A DNA stretch of 64,000 nt from Favolaschia claudopus (lineage: Eukaryota; Basidiomycota; Agaricomycetes; Agaricales; Mycenaceae). Of this stretch, positions 46,390 through 58,417 are shown in pieces; positions within the stretch are counted from its first letter, which is position 1, and each line of letters begins with the position of its first letter. The stretch is from assembly GCA_037176885.1 (NCBI GenBank), contig JAWWNJ010000034.1:434001-498000 (forward strand). Direction: 5' to 3'. A program made the translations under genes and the position numbers. Under the pieces are notes generated by a model. That model searched no databases, had not been told where the DNA came from, and saw nothing but the letters and a program-made list of their open reading frames with translations.

Positions 46390-48431
46390 CTTGTTGTTTG
46401 GAAGCCGCTAAGTCGATAGAATGGTGCGCTTTTATAACTTCTGGAATCTGGACATGACGAACTGTGAGATTCTTGGGGACCAAGTGACGGGGTCGTAAGA
46501 CCTACCGAGTCGTCTATTCACGGCAGTTCGTGTGTATAACCAGCCTCTAGGTGTCAGAAGTGGAGCTCTATGCAGTCATAGACGGGCCGCTACACGGACA
46601 TGTCGAGGTTGAGAAGGAGAAGAACCGATCGCAATGTCACGCGCTTCCGGTCTGGGTGACCATCAAATTGATAAATCCGGTAAGGCCGACGAGCGGCAGA
46701 GCCCGCTACATTCCCATCTCAATAAACCTGATAACTTTTTTTGTGTTCCTCAAATCTCAGCAGCCTCCAGCTCTGAGACGGCGCAAGATTAGGGTCAGCA
46801 GCACTCTTTTATTCTTTGTTTGAGTTAACTTGTTGAGTAATTCAATGAGGAAATTGAATCACTTGACTCTTGAGACATGTTCACAGGGAGAGAAGGAAAA
46901 CCAAACAAATTGAAGGCTGGCATTGACAAAGGTTGAGTAGTAGAGGGACCGACTTCCGAGCCCGTCGCTTGTAAGGCAAATCTTGAGTTGAAAACATTAC
47001 TTGTCTTTTCAATATGTTGGAGGCAGATACAAGCCGAATTCCCAGTCAACTCAAAGACACTCAGAGGCTCGTGAAGACAGGTGAAGACATAGGTTCATGT
47101 TGCATGACAAGAGAAAGATTACGCAAGGAAAGTGCTTACGCAAAACATGCTGACGAAAAGGAGAGTTTACTGCAAAAGGCGTCTAGTGAAGCTCCGCTAA
47201 AACCCTTACGTAAAGGTAGCGGGAATTGGGAATTGTTCGGAGGATATTCGACCGTCTAGCTTGCAAGGAAATCAGGATAAGTTGCGTCTTTTAAAATTGA
47301 TCCAATTTTAAGCACTTCAGGCAGGGGCAAACATTCGCCGAGTCGCCGTCTTCCTAGATCGGGACCTACGCACTGTGCTATCTCGGATCTCAAAATTCGA
47401 CGCAAAATGGGAATTCATTGACAATTCAGAGAATAGAGCAGTCGCAGCGCTGGAAGAAGGTTCGAGCATTATCCATTTTCTTATTTCAAAGTTTTTGACT
47501 CAGGGTATCGCTTTGAACCAACTCACAACCAAGCCGCCAGACGGATCAGTACTCCTTCTGATGCCCGTAGTCCATCCTCCACTAATCCTCGACATATCTA
47601 TGCGATCTCAAGGTATGACAATTTATAAAGAGGTATTCACATTGTATGGGTGTCCATGTATGAGAGAGGGGCCATTGTAGTGTTTGTTTGACTCTTCTGG
47701 CATTGTACACGGTAAAGCGGATGATTCACGAGCTATGGACACTGCGGCAGATCATCATGATATCGATGTAGCACTGCGTAATCCAACCCAGCTCGTTCCT
47801 ATTGAAAGGAAGTGCAATTCTCTCACCCAGCACTCAAAATGCTCAACAACCATCCGAGCTCGGGAGGACGGAAATCAATCACTGTTGAAATTGTTTGCGA
47901 AGGATTGAAGAAATACGTACAGAGTCCCTCAATGAAGTAACAAGAGCAACTGCTTAACGGTGAACTCTTTCTAAGGACCCCCTTGGTCGCACCTCGACTT
48001 CAAATCCAGCGAAAATCTAGAACAGACTTGAATATGGGTAAAATCGAACAGTCCAAAGAAAATAGCGAAAATTTGATACTTTGCTCTTGTAGTGGGAAGA
48101 TAACTTTGGGCGTCTTCAAGCTTGCTCAGACTTGGGATATTATTTTCGCTGGACCGAAATACAAGTGAGAGTTTGAACTTTAAACACCTGAGTCGGCATA
48201 CGCCGAGCGAACTCCATTCGGAGAGCTTAGCCCCATTTGCACATTTATCCCCATGGTCCGAACCGAATTCGGATATTCGGCTTTGCTCAGCATCACTCTC
48301 CTGTGCAGCTTACAGACATCCACCGCACTCAATGCTCGTAAGCTCAGCTCGTGAAGAGGTGATCCAGCGCCTCTACAACCTTCAAAAAGCCTTTCGAAGA
48401 TGCGGTGTACTCACAAGCTATTCGACCCTCG
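46390..48431. other. Divergent intergenic region between GH35 and the Zn2Cys6 gene
   Basis: About 2 kb between two divergently oriented genes. On the GH35 side a TATA-like TTATAAAA (minus strand) lies at 46430-46437, about 40 bp from the ATG. Short open frames at 47.0-47.9 kb show no family signature. Confidence 0.5.
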
Positions 48432-51400
48432 ATGTCTATGGAACCCAAACCGACCCGAAAAAGATTTCGTCCTCCAAAGCCTCGCACTCAACCGCTAAAA
48501 CGAGGAAGAGCTTGCCTGAACTGCCGGTTTGTGGTATCAGCATGAATATCTAACACGACAGCTGATACGATGCTCATAGGCACTTGAAAATTGAAAGTGA
48601 ATTTTATCTTGCTCGATTAGCAGTGTAACTGACGCTTCGATTGCAGAGGTGTGACGGAATGGTGAGTGTTCTATCGACAAAGAGTTCCCTGTTAAACGGT
48701 ACTCGCTACAGCGGCCCGTTTGCGGAAACTGTACACGCGTACCCAAAGGAGAATCATGCAAATTCACCGATCCGCTGTCGAAAGCAAATCTCGAGCATCA
48801 TGTAGCTGGAAATTCGCAGTTTACAGAAGAAACCTTCGAGAGCGATTCGCACAGTGGATACCTCTCGACTCCCATGTCGTCCCTCAGTGAAATCTCGTCA
48901 GGTACTAAATTTTCTCTCATCTGCCAAGGGCAATACACTGAATTTTCGCAGATGGACAATCGGAGGCTCGATCAAATTACTCGTCGAACGAGGCGAGTGT
49001 CTATAAACTGGCTTCGTCTCACATATTTACCGGCGCTTCAGCAGGAACCACCGTTCGAGACTATACAGCAGCTGTAAGTCTTTGCTCCGACCGCTGAGTA
49101 TCTCATCGACTTTGATCTAATGGATCACAATAGACTTCAAAACTTCCTTCCCCATGCAACGCAGCTCGGGTTTGTTTTACACATCGAACGTTTCACAAAC
49201 GCAACCCTCATTCCCCAAATTCCATTCGGGAACATTCTTCGTCCATCTCAATCCCTCCTCTACGCTGTATATCTATGGGGCGCTCACCTCTCCCCACCCG
49301 GCCCTCTCTTCGACCTAAAACCCACGTTCCTTCGCCGCGCCTTGCAGGCCACCGCAACCGAGACCTTCACCCACAACGACAGCGTTCATGCCCTACAAAT
49401 GATCCAAGCACACATTCTCCTCGGAAACTACTTCCTCATGCAAAAACGCTTGCTCTCCGCTCAGCTCCATGCCAATGCCGCGGCGACGCTCGCTATGAGC
49501 TACAGGCTGCACAAACTCGGCTCTGCGGTCTCTGCTTCGCCTTCCCCCATGCTTCACGGAGCCCTCTATCTCGACTCCCTCGACCAACTAGACGCGCATC
49601 TCACACCCGCGCAGGATTCTGTGGAAGAGGGGGAGCGGGTTCGCTGCTTCTGGGCGGTCGTTACCCTCCAATCGAGTTTAAGTCTGGCGTCCGAGTCGGA
49701 CTCACAGTCAATGGGCCTGAGCTCGTGTCTCCTCGAGTGCCTTGGCAGAGAAATCGATACGCCATGGCCGATGCAGATCGCAGAGTACGAGTTGATGGAG
49801 GGATATCGGTCGGCGGACAACTACGAGGGAGAAGTCATTCAGCGGTTCATGATGATGGAGCCTTCAAGTAGACCTCACTCCGTTAGCCACGTTCAGGCTA
49901 CAGTCCTCCTCCATCGTTCGATGCGTTTCAGTACAAAGTGGACATCAGGTAGGCACAGTCATCCATTGCAGAAATGTGATACAATATTAACGTTTATCAC
50001 TCGATAGATTTCCAACTCATGGAGTTCTCCTCGTCCATGAATACCTACACCTCTCTCAGCACCTATGGCGGTCCGGATGCACTTTTAATAAATGCCGCAA
50101 TATATGGCGTTTTTCGACTGTTCCGCAATATAAATAGAGCTTTTGCCGGAATTGCCGCAAGATATGTCAGTGATAATCACCTCGTTTATCTTGCGGCATT
50201 TCGGTCAAAATCCCGCAACACAAAGTTGCGGACTCGAAAATCCCGCAAGATACAAAGTTCGAAATTTCTCCCGCAACTTTTTCGCGTTCCGTTCTCAACT
50301 TCTCGCAAGTTTTCAAGCGGATGTTCTTGTTATCCCACGCCCCTCTCTTTCTTCATTACCGTCATCTTCTCTGTGTCTTCGTCGTCGCCAACCTCCGAGC
50401 CGCCTCAAATGTTCTCGTGCCTTTGGCTTCTCTTCTTGTCGTGCCCTTCCAAGGGGCTTCTGGTTGCCGTTGCTAGCCATGGCTTCGTCTATCTCAGCCT
50501 ATGTGGCTCTGATTCGAGCCTGCCACTTAGAAGTCGACTCTCACACCTGCCTCCTTGGTTTGCTTGTTATTCTACACTGAAGTACCGTCCTTTTGTCCTC
50601 ATCTTCGCGTCTTCGCAGTCCCGGGTGCTCTGAACGTCTGCTTTCTTAATGCACATTGCATTCGTTGCAGCCATGCCTTCCTCAATCCACGATTTGTACG
50701 ATCATCAAAGAAAATCATACGGCATGGCATAGTCAGCAAATTTTCAGTTTCAACATTACCCCACACTCCCGTAATTGGTTTTGAGTGTGATCACTGATCT
50801 TGATCCTCCTGCACTTGGCCAATTGATTTGGTTGACTCTGAACCAGCCTCTGATAGCTTACCAGGTTTATCAAAGTCAGAACCGCCATCGAAGCTTCAAA
50901 TTTGAACCCCCGAACCGAGTTGGAATTCAGCCATTTTCCCCGCTCTTTCGACTTCAGGCGACACCCTACTCACTCTGAGCTTGAATCGAATCATTCAGCC
51001 TTTCCCAAAACCTCGATTCAACCCGGTATGTGAGTCACTCTCCAAGTTTCATGCATCTAACATCACCGGTGTAGTCAGCGCAAACAACTTGAACCGTGTG
51101 AATCGTCGATGATCGCATCACCGTAATCTTCAGCGATTCGTTTCTGGCTGCTATGGCCCCGGGCAAGTCAAAGGACGGTAGAATCATCCTCCATATGGTC
51201 TAAGCTACGTCAACCGGTTACCCCAGCTAGTTACAAGCAGACCTCGTTGAACAAATGCTTGATGTTCCACGTAAACCCGGTTTCATTGGCTGGGTTGGCT
51301 GGGCTTCTATCCTGGGCGGGGAAAAAAACCTTGGGCATTAAAACGACCATAAGGTGAGCTTCGGGGAATTTACCGAGTAAATCGGGCTTGAATCTTGACT

Positions 51401-52759
51401 CCTGACCAAATTCTCAGTTAGTTTCCGCGAGAGGCGAGGAGCTTTGACGATGTAGCAGTGAGTTCTCGCTGGTTTGAACAGCCAACCTTTCGGAACTGCC
51501 TTTCCGAGAGGCGGGCAAATCTTAGATGTGATTGCTTGAATCGAGCAGCAGGTGGTGTACAACTCCCTGCATGTACTTGGTTAGAATCAACTGAAAGGGA
51601 ATGGAACACGGGAGTAGAGAGCTATCAGTCGGCCAACACAGTTAGGCAACCAATATTCTCTTGGTGTCCAACTTGGAAGCTTGGAATCCGTCTGAGAGTC
51701 TGAGACTCACGGCTCGGGAAGAGGACAGGTAAATTTAGAATGCCCCCGTACCTATGCTTTTATGATACGAGGTTCACTGTGTAAGTATATCACCATTCTG
51801 TATGCTTACCATTACTGCCAATTCCACACGCTCGTTACTACAATCGTTGGCCTTTGAGCCTCTTGAACCATCGTACAATTGATAGGGTCGTACCTACGCT
51901 CCCTTTGATGGTAACACTCTATGGCTTTGATAACTTGCGGGATGTTGAGAACGAAAGGGAAAAAAGTTGCGGGAAAAAAATTTCGAACTTTGTATCTTGC
52001 GGGATTTTCGACTTCGCAAGTTTATGTTGCGGGATTTTGACCGAAATGCCGCAAGATAAACGAGGTGATTATCTCTCGTGAATGTTGCGGCATTTCGGTC
52101 AAAACGGCTATTTATATTGCGGATCGGCCGAAAAGTGACAAATGTTGCGGGAATTAATTAATGTGCATCCGGACCGCCATAAGCACCCGTATCGCTCAGA
52201 TCTGGAGTACTTTACCTCCAGCATACCCCTCATGTACCCCCGAGCTCATCCTAACACACACTCTCATCGCCGCTGCCTCACTCTCCCTCCACCGCCCCTT
52301 CGTCTCCTTCGACCCCGCCGCGCAAACAAAGTGTCTCGCCGCCGCTCGTACTATCATCCAATCTCTCCACGTCCCCACCTCCCCTGAGACCGCAATTACA
52401 GTGAATCCCGTTCTCGGCACGGTTTGCGCCTTAGCTTGCGATGTACTTCTTGACGAGCTGGAGCGAACGAGGACTATGTGGGCGGAATGGGCTGCGGCGC
52501 CGATCATGGCGGATGTGGATGTATCGTTACCAAGTTTGCCTCTGTGCGAACAGGAAAGCGTACTGTTGATGGATTTGCAAGAGGGAATGGGGATTTTGGA
52601 AATGTATGCATCGGGGAGCCCGCTTGCTGGTGCGTATACTGTACTCCCGCGTAATCTGTGATCCCACTGAGGTTATTTGTAGAGCACCAGTTGAATGGAA
52701 TTCAACAGCGGCACAATTCGCATTATGCGAGTTATGACTGTTATGACCCTATGCGATAA
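48432..52759 (+). pseudogene. Zn(II)2Cys6 transcription factor, interrupted by a TIR element
   Basis: ATG at 48432 (MSMEPKPTRKRFRPPK). The binuclear zinc cluster is spread over exons: RGRACLNC-RHLKI, RCDGM, RPVCGNCTRVPKGESCKF. The spacing of the six Cys fits a fungal GAL4-type DNA-binding domain. The middle (49120-50063) is a fungal transcription-factor homology region (LLYAVYLWGAHLSPP, ALQMIQAHILLGNYFL, VEEGERVRCFWAVVTLQSSL). A 2118-bp element then splits the codons for Ser-Thr after NTYTSL; reading resumes in frame with RIAQIWSTLPPAYP and LDEL-ERTRTMWAEWAA. Stop TAA at 52757-52759. The donor of the intron after HLKI appears mutated (GA instead of GT, about 48592). A working product seems unlikely. 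Targets unknown; GH35 is the divergent neighbour. Confidence 0.85.
50064..52181. mobile_element. 2118-bp TIR element with CCCGCAA subterminal repeats (6-bp TSD)
   Basis: Termini are perfect 19-bp inverted repeats, TATGGCGGTCCGGATGCAC. The inverted homology continues about 230 bp inward on each side with small gaps. A 6-bp direct repeat, AGCACC, flanks it at 50058-50063 and 52182-52187, and matches the reading frame of the split exon. The subterminal regions repeat CCCGCAA / TTGCGGG and the phrase TTGCGGCATTTCGGTCAAAA. No transposase motif was recognised inside, so it appears non-autonomous. Superfamily not assigned. Confidence 0.9.
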
Positions 52760-53022
52760 TTTTTCGCGAAGAAATTGTACACCGACTTTGGCTGATTTAC
52801 TTGATTGTCCGTTCTGTACTGTACTTGACCTAATTTCACAAATTATGGGTGTTGCTGTGAATTGCTATTGCCACCGTATGGACGGGAAACTCATAACGCG
52901 AGTAGATTCGCGTGGCATCTTCGACTTTTTTTTTCCGTTCACTTTGGAATCCTTGAAATTTCACAAGTCCTTTCTCATAGGACCAGACTCCTAGTACTGA
53001 TATTGTCATTGCCTGGTTCTAA
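52760..53022. other. Intergenic stretch
   Basis: No coding or repeat feature was recognised before the segmental duplication begins. Confidence 0.5.
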
Positions 53023-53954
53023 GAGCACGTTCAGTTTTGATTAGCTCGGCGCAAAAGCCTAGTTCGACATAAGTTGGATGCATTCCTGTTATTCTCTACG
53101 ACATACATCGAAGTCGCCCTTGAGCTCACGCCCCAAAGAAATCAGCTACATACTTCGTATCAACAAACTCCTTCATATGAACAATCCCCACCCCCGAAAA
53201 ACGAAGTGTTATCATATATTCGTTATTGTATCTTTTTCCCGATTTCGACATCCCATCTGACTTGAGCTGTAGAATCAATGCATATTTCAGGCTCAAGCGA
53301 GGATAGCGGCATGTAACAGCGCACGTGGAATACCACCGCGTTATGGCCTTGAATTATATCCAATGGCGGTAGAAACTGAGCGAGTTCAAGTTTCAATCAG
53401 ATAATTTTCAGAAATTTACATGGAATCAAGATGGAACAAACCTGCATCCCGTCAATAACATTCTCCCAAGCGTTCTTGAATAGCTGCACAGTCTCGTCCT
53501 TATTTCGTTTGAATTTTCCTTCAGGTGGATTCAACGATGAAGGGAAATATTCGTGAGTGAAGTCCGCCGTCAAGAGGTCTGCCATCCCGTGGAAATTGTA
53601 AGCGTTCAAGCACGAGAAAAATGCTTGGGCATTCTCGAGTTGTTTTGCTTGGAGGGATTCAGCGGCCATGCTAACTATCTGTGTCAATGAGTAGAGAAGG
53701 ATGCACGTTTTATGCTCTGCCGGCGTTGATTCAATAGTCCACAAGATTTTGCTGAGTAAATGGACGGGAGGAAGGAGATTGCGTGTCGAAGCGGCATCGA
53801 TTAGGATGGGGATCCGAATTCTACCTTTCCAAGATCGAGGCCAACAGCCCACGCCGATACATAGCTTTACGGTACTTATTTTGAATCCAAGCTGGAAAAA
53901 TCATTATCCTTGCGAGAGTAACCAAACGACCAACATCGAGTATCTTCCGCCACT
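53023..53954. repeat. Direct segmental duplication, copy 1
   Basis: About 930 bp matched by 58418-59369 in the same orientation. The match starts at GAGCACGTTCAGTTTT and ends near AACCAAACGACCAACATCGA. It includes the SnoaL-like gene, its introns and both flanks, with small substitutions and indels. Confidence 0.85.
53126..53669 (-). CDS. SnoaL/NTF2-like small protein, copy 1
   Basis: Start ATG at 53669 (MAAESLQAKQLENAQAFFSC). Exon 1 continues FHGMADLLTADFTHEYFPSS, then DETVQLFKNAWENVIDGMQ. Two introns follow. The middle exon reads PPLDIIQGHNAVVFHVR and the last exon reads SGKRYNNEYMITLRFSGVG, then VHMKEFVDTKYVADFFGA, with TGA at 53126-53128. The pattern (short cone-shaped fold with NEY... 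and EFVDSxxxADFF ending) is that of SnoaL-like/NTF2-like proteins, common in fungi as small cytosolic proteins or enzymes of unknown substrate. The second copy is at 58527-59092. Confidence 0.8.
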
Positions 53955-54133
53955 CAAGGGGAGCGACGTTTAGGACCAGTAAACGGTCAAAGAATTGCCA
54001 GTCAACGTTGCCATCGGCGCATCCTGGGCGTTGGGCAACACGAGTGTCACAGCGTGACGTGTGACTCTGACTTGTAGCAGGCGCTGGCGAGCGGGTTGTT
54101 GACGCGGCGGCATTCTCAAAGCCATTACTAGTA

Positions 54134-54477
54134 CTACTGTGACGGCGGCTCCTCCAACCCTAACGCCTTCAAGTCGTACCCCTTGCGTTTCGCGACCTCC
54201 CGCATGCGATTCATCCGTTCCGTCCTTGCTGGCTCTTTACATGGCATTCCTCAATCCCACTCCGAAGCAACGCATGAAACAACCATGACGAACCTTCTTG
54301 AGCGGCCCTGACCTTCGCCCACTGTTCCTCTTCGTACTCCCGTAGCGCCTTTCCCTTCAGAAGCTTTATCTTCGTCATGCCTTTCTCGTCTTTGACGGGG
54401 ACGAGGACGCCCCTGTTCTTCCAAGATGACGGGATTGAGCGACGTTGAGGCTTTTTGGTGTTGGTGGCTTTTGTCAT
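54134..54477 (-). CDS. Small basic hypothetical protein (about 94 residues)
   Basis: Start ATG at 54477 (MTKATNTKKPQRRSIPSSWK). The first exon goes on with NRGVLVPVKDEKGMTKIKLL and ALREYEEEQWAKVRAAQE. An intron (about 54234-54292) joins in phase to EPARTERMNRMREVAKRKGY and DLKALGLEEPPSQ, stop TAG at 54134-54136. It is Lys/Arg-rich with a predicted helical C-terminal half. No named family is recognised. Lies between the duplicated SnoaL gene and the tandem-repeat region. Confidence 0.55.
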
Positions 54478-54499
54478 TCGGGGGTGGGAGGGGGTGAAG

Positions 54500-57120
54500 A
54501 AGAGGAGATTGAGGATGAGGTGGTGGTTGGTAGATGAAGACACGCGGATACGTAAATGACTCGCGACGGCCGTCGGCCAACCGTCGGCGACGATGATGAA
54601 CTAGCCTCACCACGTTCTCTCATCGCCGACACTCACGACGTCCTCTCTACTTCAGCTAGACGCCGTGAAACCACCACCGCCTTATTCCCTGCTCCATCTT
54701 CTGCTGCCATCCTCTCCACGCTCCCATCTCTCCTCCCCCTCACGACGTCCTGAGGCGTCGTTTGTTTGCGGTATTCCGCTTCGAGGATGAGGACGAGGTA
54801 GTGGTTGGCAGACGAAGACACGGGGCCTACGTAGATAACTAGCGACGGCGAGGGAGAAGACGGCGCCAAGGGTCTACATACCCTTTTCATGTCTTCGACC
54901 ACGGTGAGTCGCGTCGCACACATATATTTATCTATTCTGACGTCTTGTCTCTACAAGAATCATTCACGGACAGGACGATGCCGCATCTCGTCCAAGGAAA
55001 GTCACCCCGTCCTGTATATTCTTCTGTCCTTCTCAGCCAACCGCTGTGAATCCCCTCCGCCGCCCTCTTCTCTCCTTTCCTCCATCTTCGGCTGTCGCAT
55101 CCTCTTCATCCCCGATGCCTAGCATCCCTACCCGATTCTCCCGCCCTCCTCGCACCATCTTGGTGAAAGACGCGGACCGTCCCTTCCATGTGTACTAGCA
55201 CTAGGCGCGCCATTTATCATAGTGTCGTGGTGGCCGGGGTAGACGCGCTACGCCTGCCTCATATCGGGCACATACAAACGAGCGGCGCAAAGAGGCGAGC
55301 CACTGCCAAGGTCGTTCCCGTCCTTTCCGATACGTCTCCTCTCCTTCTGCCCACTGACAACTCAGTCAGATTAAGATTCAATTGCGACCGGCGAGACGGG
55401 GCCTTCGCCACCGGCATCCCGCTCGTGCTCTACTTCCCGGGCGGGTCAGATTGACGAAACCCGCGCATTTTGTAGATCTACACCACCCACCACCCGCCTG
55501 GCGTCCTCAACTTTATCCTCACCCGTCGAAGCGTCGGGACTCGTAACCCACAAAGCCCAAGGGAGCAAGCCGACTACTCGTTCGTTCGTTCAAATGTTCG
55601 CATGCGTCGGGGACTCAACGACAACGGTACTGCCCCTGTGGGATACTCATGATCGACGCAGTCAATCCACCCACCCGCGACGATAGCTTGCCCCACGTCT
55701 GTTGCTCTGCATGCTGCATCCCATCCCATCTCCCATCTCGCCACGGCGGGGCTGTTCCGCGTACCCACTCTGAGAGGTATCCGGGTATAGCTGAACGCGA
55801 GAGGAGAGGAGAGGAGAGGAACGCCGCGATGTTATGGAGACCTCAGTGTCGACGCGTGGAATAGGGAAAGGGGTGGTCTCCCTTCGTCTCCTCTCCCTCC
55901 TTTGTCTCCCCCCGGACAAGGCCACGATGCATCACGCAAGGAGCTTGCCGCCTCCATGGTGTGATTGGCTTGATAGATACGATTGTCGATTATCGACTGT
56001 CGATTGGGCGCGTTGTGACGAGAGGGGGACGGGGAGGGAGGAGGGTAATGGAAAGGATATGCACGAGAGATTGGGCTGGAATCCCACGTCCGTACGCTTC
56101 CGACGCTCAAAGCCAGAGAACGCGGCGTTGACATGTACTTGCAGGTCGAGGCGGGCACGTCTGACGCGCATGGAGACTTGCCCCCCTCTATGCGCAGGAT
56201 ACATACGTACTCGTCATATTCCTACTCTCCGCACCTCCCTCGCCGCCACCCCTCCTCCTCCTTAGCCGTTTGCCTTGATAAGGATACCCATTTCGATCTC
56301 GCACCATGGTCATGTTCCTATGCACCTCCCTCCTCCCTCGACGCCATCTCCTCCTCCACCGAAGAGGCATTGGGGGTGCGCGTCTTGAGTACCCGCGGAG
56401 CCTCGTGCAAATGCACTGGACGGGCACAAGCCAGGTAATCGACGACGGGTACGGGTACGGGTACGGGTACGGGGGTACGGCATTGCATCCACCTGTCGCT
56501 GCTAGCCGCTGCATCCCCGACGCGTTCGTTTCGCGTGACGGTGGGGCTGTTCTGCGTGCCCATTGCGTGGACAGGTTGGGGTCTCTGAGTATCGGGAGGA
56601 GAGGAGAGCAGCGATAGACTAGAGACTTCGGACCGAGCGTGATGGTGTCGAGTGTCGGAATCTCAGGCAGCCGCGTGGTTTCTTTCGTCTCATCATCCCT
56701 ACCCTCATCTCCTCCCTCTCCTTCGTTTTCCCTTTTGGGACAACAACACGATACACGACGCGACGAACTCAGCCGTCTCGCATGCAGGGAAGGAGAGGGA
56801 AGGAGACCCGATTTGGTTGGATGATACGGTGCGATTGTCGACCGGGAGGTGCTGTGACGGGACGGGGACATGGGACGGGGACGGGGGAACCGCAACGGAT
56901 AGATACGCGAGGGGGCCGCCCATGTGCAGCGACATCCATGGGGAAGCTTCTGCTCGTCGCTCGTTTCATACGTCGCGTCGCTCGAGATTCAGAGAATGCG
57001 GCGTTGACTTGTCGAAGTCGAGGTGGGCACGTTGTCCGTCGTCCCGCCGCTCTCCGTCTCTTCGCTGCTAGACCGCTCCACGTACTCCCCGCTGCGACGT
57101 CAAGAATGAGGATTTGGCGA
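54500..57120. repeat. Diverged tandem-repeat region, 2.6 kb
   Basis: Several units recur. GAGGATGAG...GTGGTTGG...AGACACG at about 54507 recurs at about 54785 (about 275-nt step) with matching downstream blocks. A larger unit recurs with an 800-880-nt step: GGGGCTGTTC with GCGT at about 55748 and 56541, and GCGGCGTTGAC with GAGG and GGGCACGT at about 56121 and 56999. Microsatellites include (GAGAG)n near 55800 and five GGGTAC units near 56447-56476. The many overlapping open frames here are low-complexity by-products with no family signature. Confidence 0.7.
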
Positions 57121-57500
57121 ACTCGATAAGGCGCTGTGGGGGAGATTGCGGTGTCAGCTTGCTGGGCTGGTCGTGGAGGAGGGAAGGGGGTACCCGTCTT
57201 GCGGTGCGGCCGCAGTTTGGAATCGCAGTGTCCGTCTCGGTTTTGCTTTCTCTGTGTGAGCGGATATACCACGTATACCGGTGGACGTGCGATCGTATTC
57301 TTACCCTGCTTCGCGGCCACAACTCCTTGCGACGAGTTTGGGCTTAACATGCATATTACTCCCAGGCTCGCCACACGTTGTCTGGGACATCTTTATAATA
57401 ATAAACTTTTCCTTTAAAAATTCGTTTAAAGAATCAACCTCAGTTCCATCACCAAAAAATGCTTTCAATTCAACTCAACTAGCCGCCACACTACGCAGTT

Positions 57501-57505
57501 AAAAA
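57501..57505 (-). terminator. Pol III T-run terminator of tRNA-Asp
   Basis: TTTTT on the minus strand, about 20 nt after the 3' end of the tRNA. Confidence 0.6.
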
Positions 57506-57524
57506 TACTGCGAAGAATACGACA

Positions 57525-57612
57525 CTCTCAACCTGGGAGTCGAACCCAGCTTTCGCGCGAAGCAAAGGAGATTTTGACAAGCGCGTGTACTCAACCGATA
57601 TACTAGTCAAGA
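57525..57612 (-). tRNA. tRNA-Asp(GTC) with anticodon-loop intron
   Basis: On the minus strand the 7-bp acceptor stem TCTTGAC/GTTGAGA pairs fully (two G-U wobbles). The D stem is GTAT/GTAC, the anticodon stem is CGCGC/GCGCG and the T arm is CTGGG-TTCGACT-CCCAG. The loop reads TTGTCA with anticodon GTC, and an insert of about 15 nt lies 3' of it, the usual tRNA intron position. The discriminator base is G (57525), as expected for tRNA-Asp. A run of T (minus strand, 57501-57505) follows as a Pol III terminator. Confidence 0.9.
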
Positions 57613-57639
57613 TATCCACTAAGTGACTTCATTTGATTG

Positions 57640-58417
57640 ATCACCGGAAGACTCGTTCATCTTCCTTTCCACAACTCGGCTCCTTTCAATTCCGTTATAT
57701 ACTCGAAACTTTTATCTTACATCCACACACGGCATCACGAATTTAGTTTGTGTTGCTATTTCGGAGACCTTTTAACGGAGCGTAGGATCGAGTTTCCAGA
57801 CGAAGCGGGGGAGTGTTTTCCGCGTTGCTTGGCGGCATGATTGTCGAATACTTAGTCCAAGTTCAACCAATTCGTGTTACTCAAATTTTAATTGCACGTA
57901 GAGCATTGAAAGCGATGGCCATTATTCACTGCTTGGTAGCCTCGAACTCTGTTGGCACGTTGCCGTAGCCCGGTATCCCGGCGATATCCCGTTCGATTCG
58001 GGCTCGGGAAATGGGGGATGTGAGAATGATTTTTGTTTTTGTTTTGTTTTCGTTTTCGAGTTGTGTCTTTTCATTGCTAATTTTCGCATCCAATCTGCTG
58101 AGCTCTAGCCTCTCGTTGGGTTGCGCGGATGGAAACTGGGAGAGGGAGGAAGGGAGGAAGCCTGTGACATCAATGTTCAATTGTCTTGGAAGTTCAACTG
58201 GTACTTAGCACCAATGAACAACCAATGAAATTCGGACATGAATCTCATAGTGGCCTCGAATGCTACACACCACAGAGGGCAAAGTCGTTAGCAGGCAAGT
58301 ACCCGTTCGATTCGGGGTCGGGGAATGCACATGGGATGTGAGAGTTCTTTTTTTCGTTTCTGTTTTTTTCAATTTCGCGTTTTTTGAATCTTTGAAAATT
58401 GGACCACACTACTTCTG
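57640..58417. other. Non-coding stretch with short tandem duplication
   Basis: No gene is recognised. The phrase CCCGTTCGATTCGGG with GGGATGTGAGA occurs at about 57987-58023 and again at about 58307-58344, a diverged 320-nt tandem duplication. Confidence 0.5.

Noticed and set aside
50100..50633. Continuation of the transcription-factor frame into the 2.1-kb element
   Set aside because: The codons are fortuitous readthrough of the element's terminal repeat; true coding resumes after 52187.
54500..57120. Dozens of overlapping open frames on both strands
   Set aside because: They lie in GC-rich repeats with no family signature or splicing pattern and mirror each other on opposite strands.
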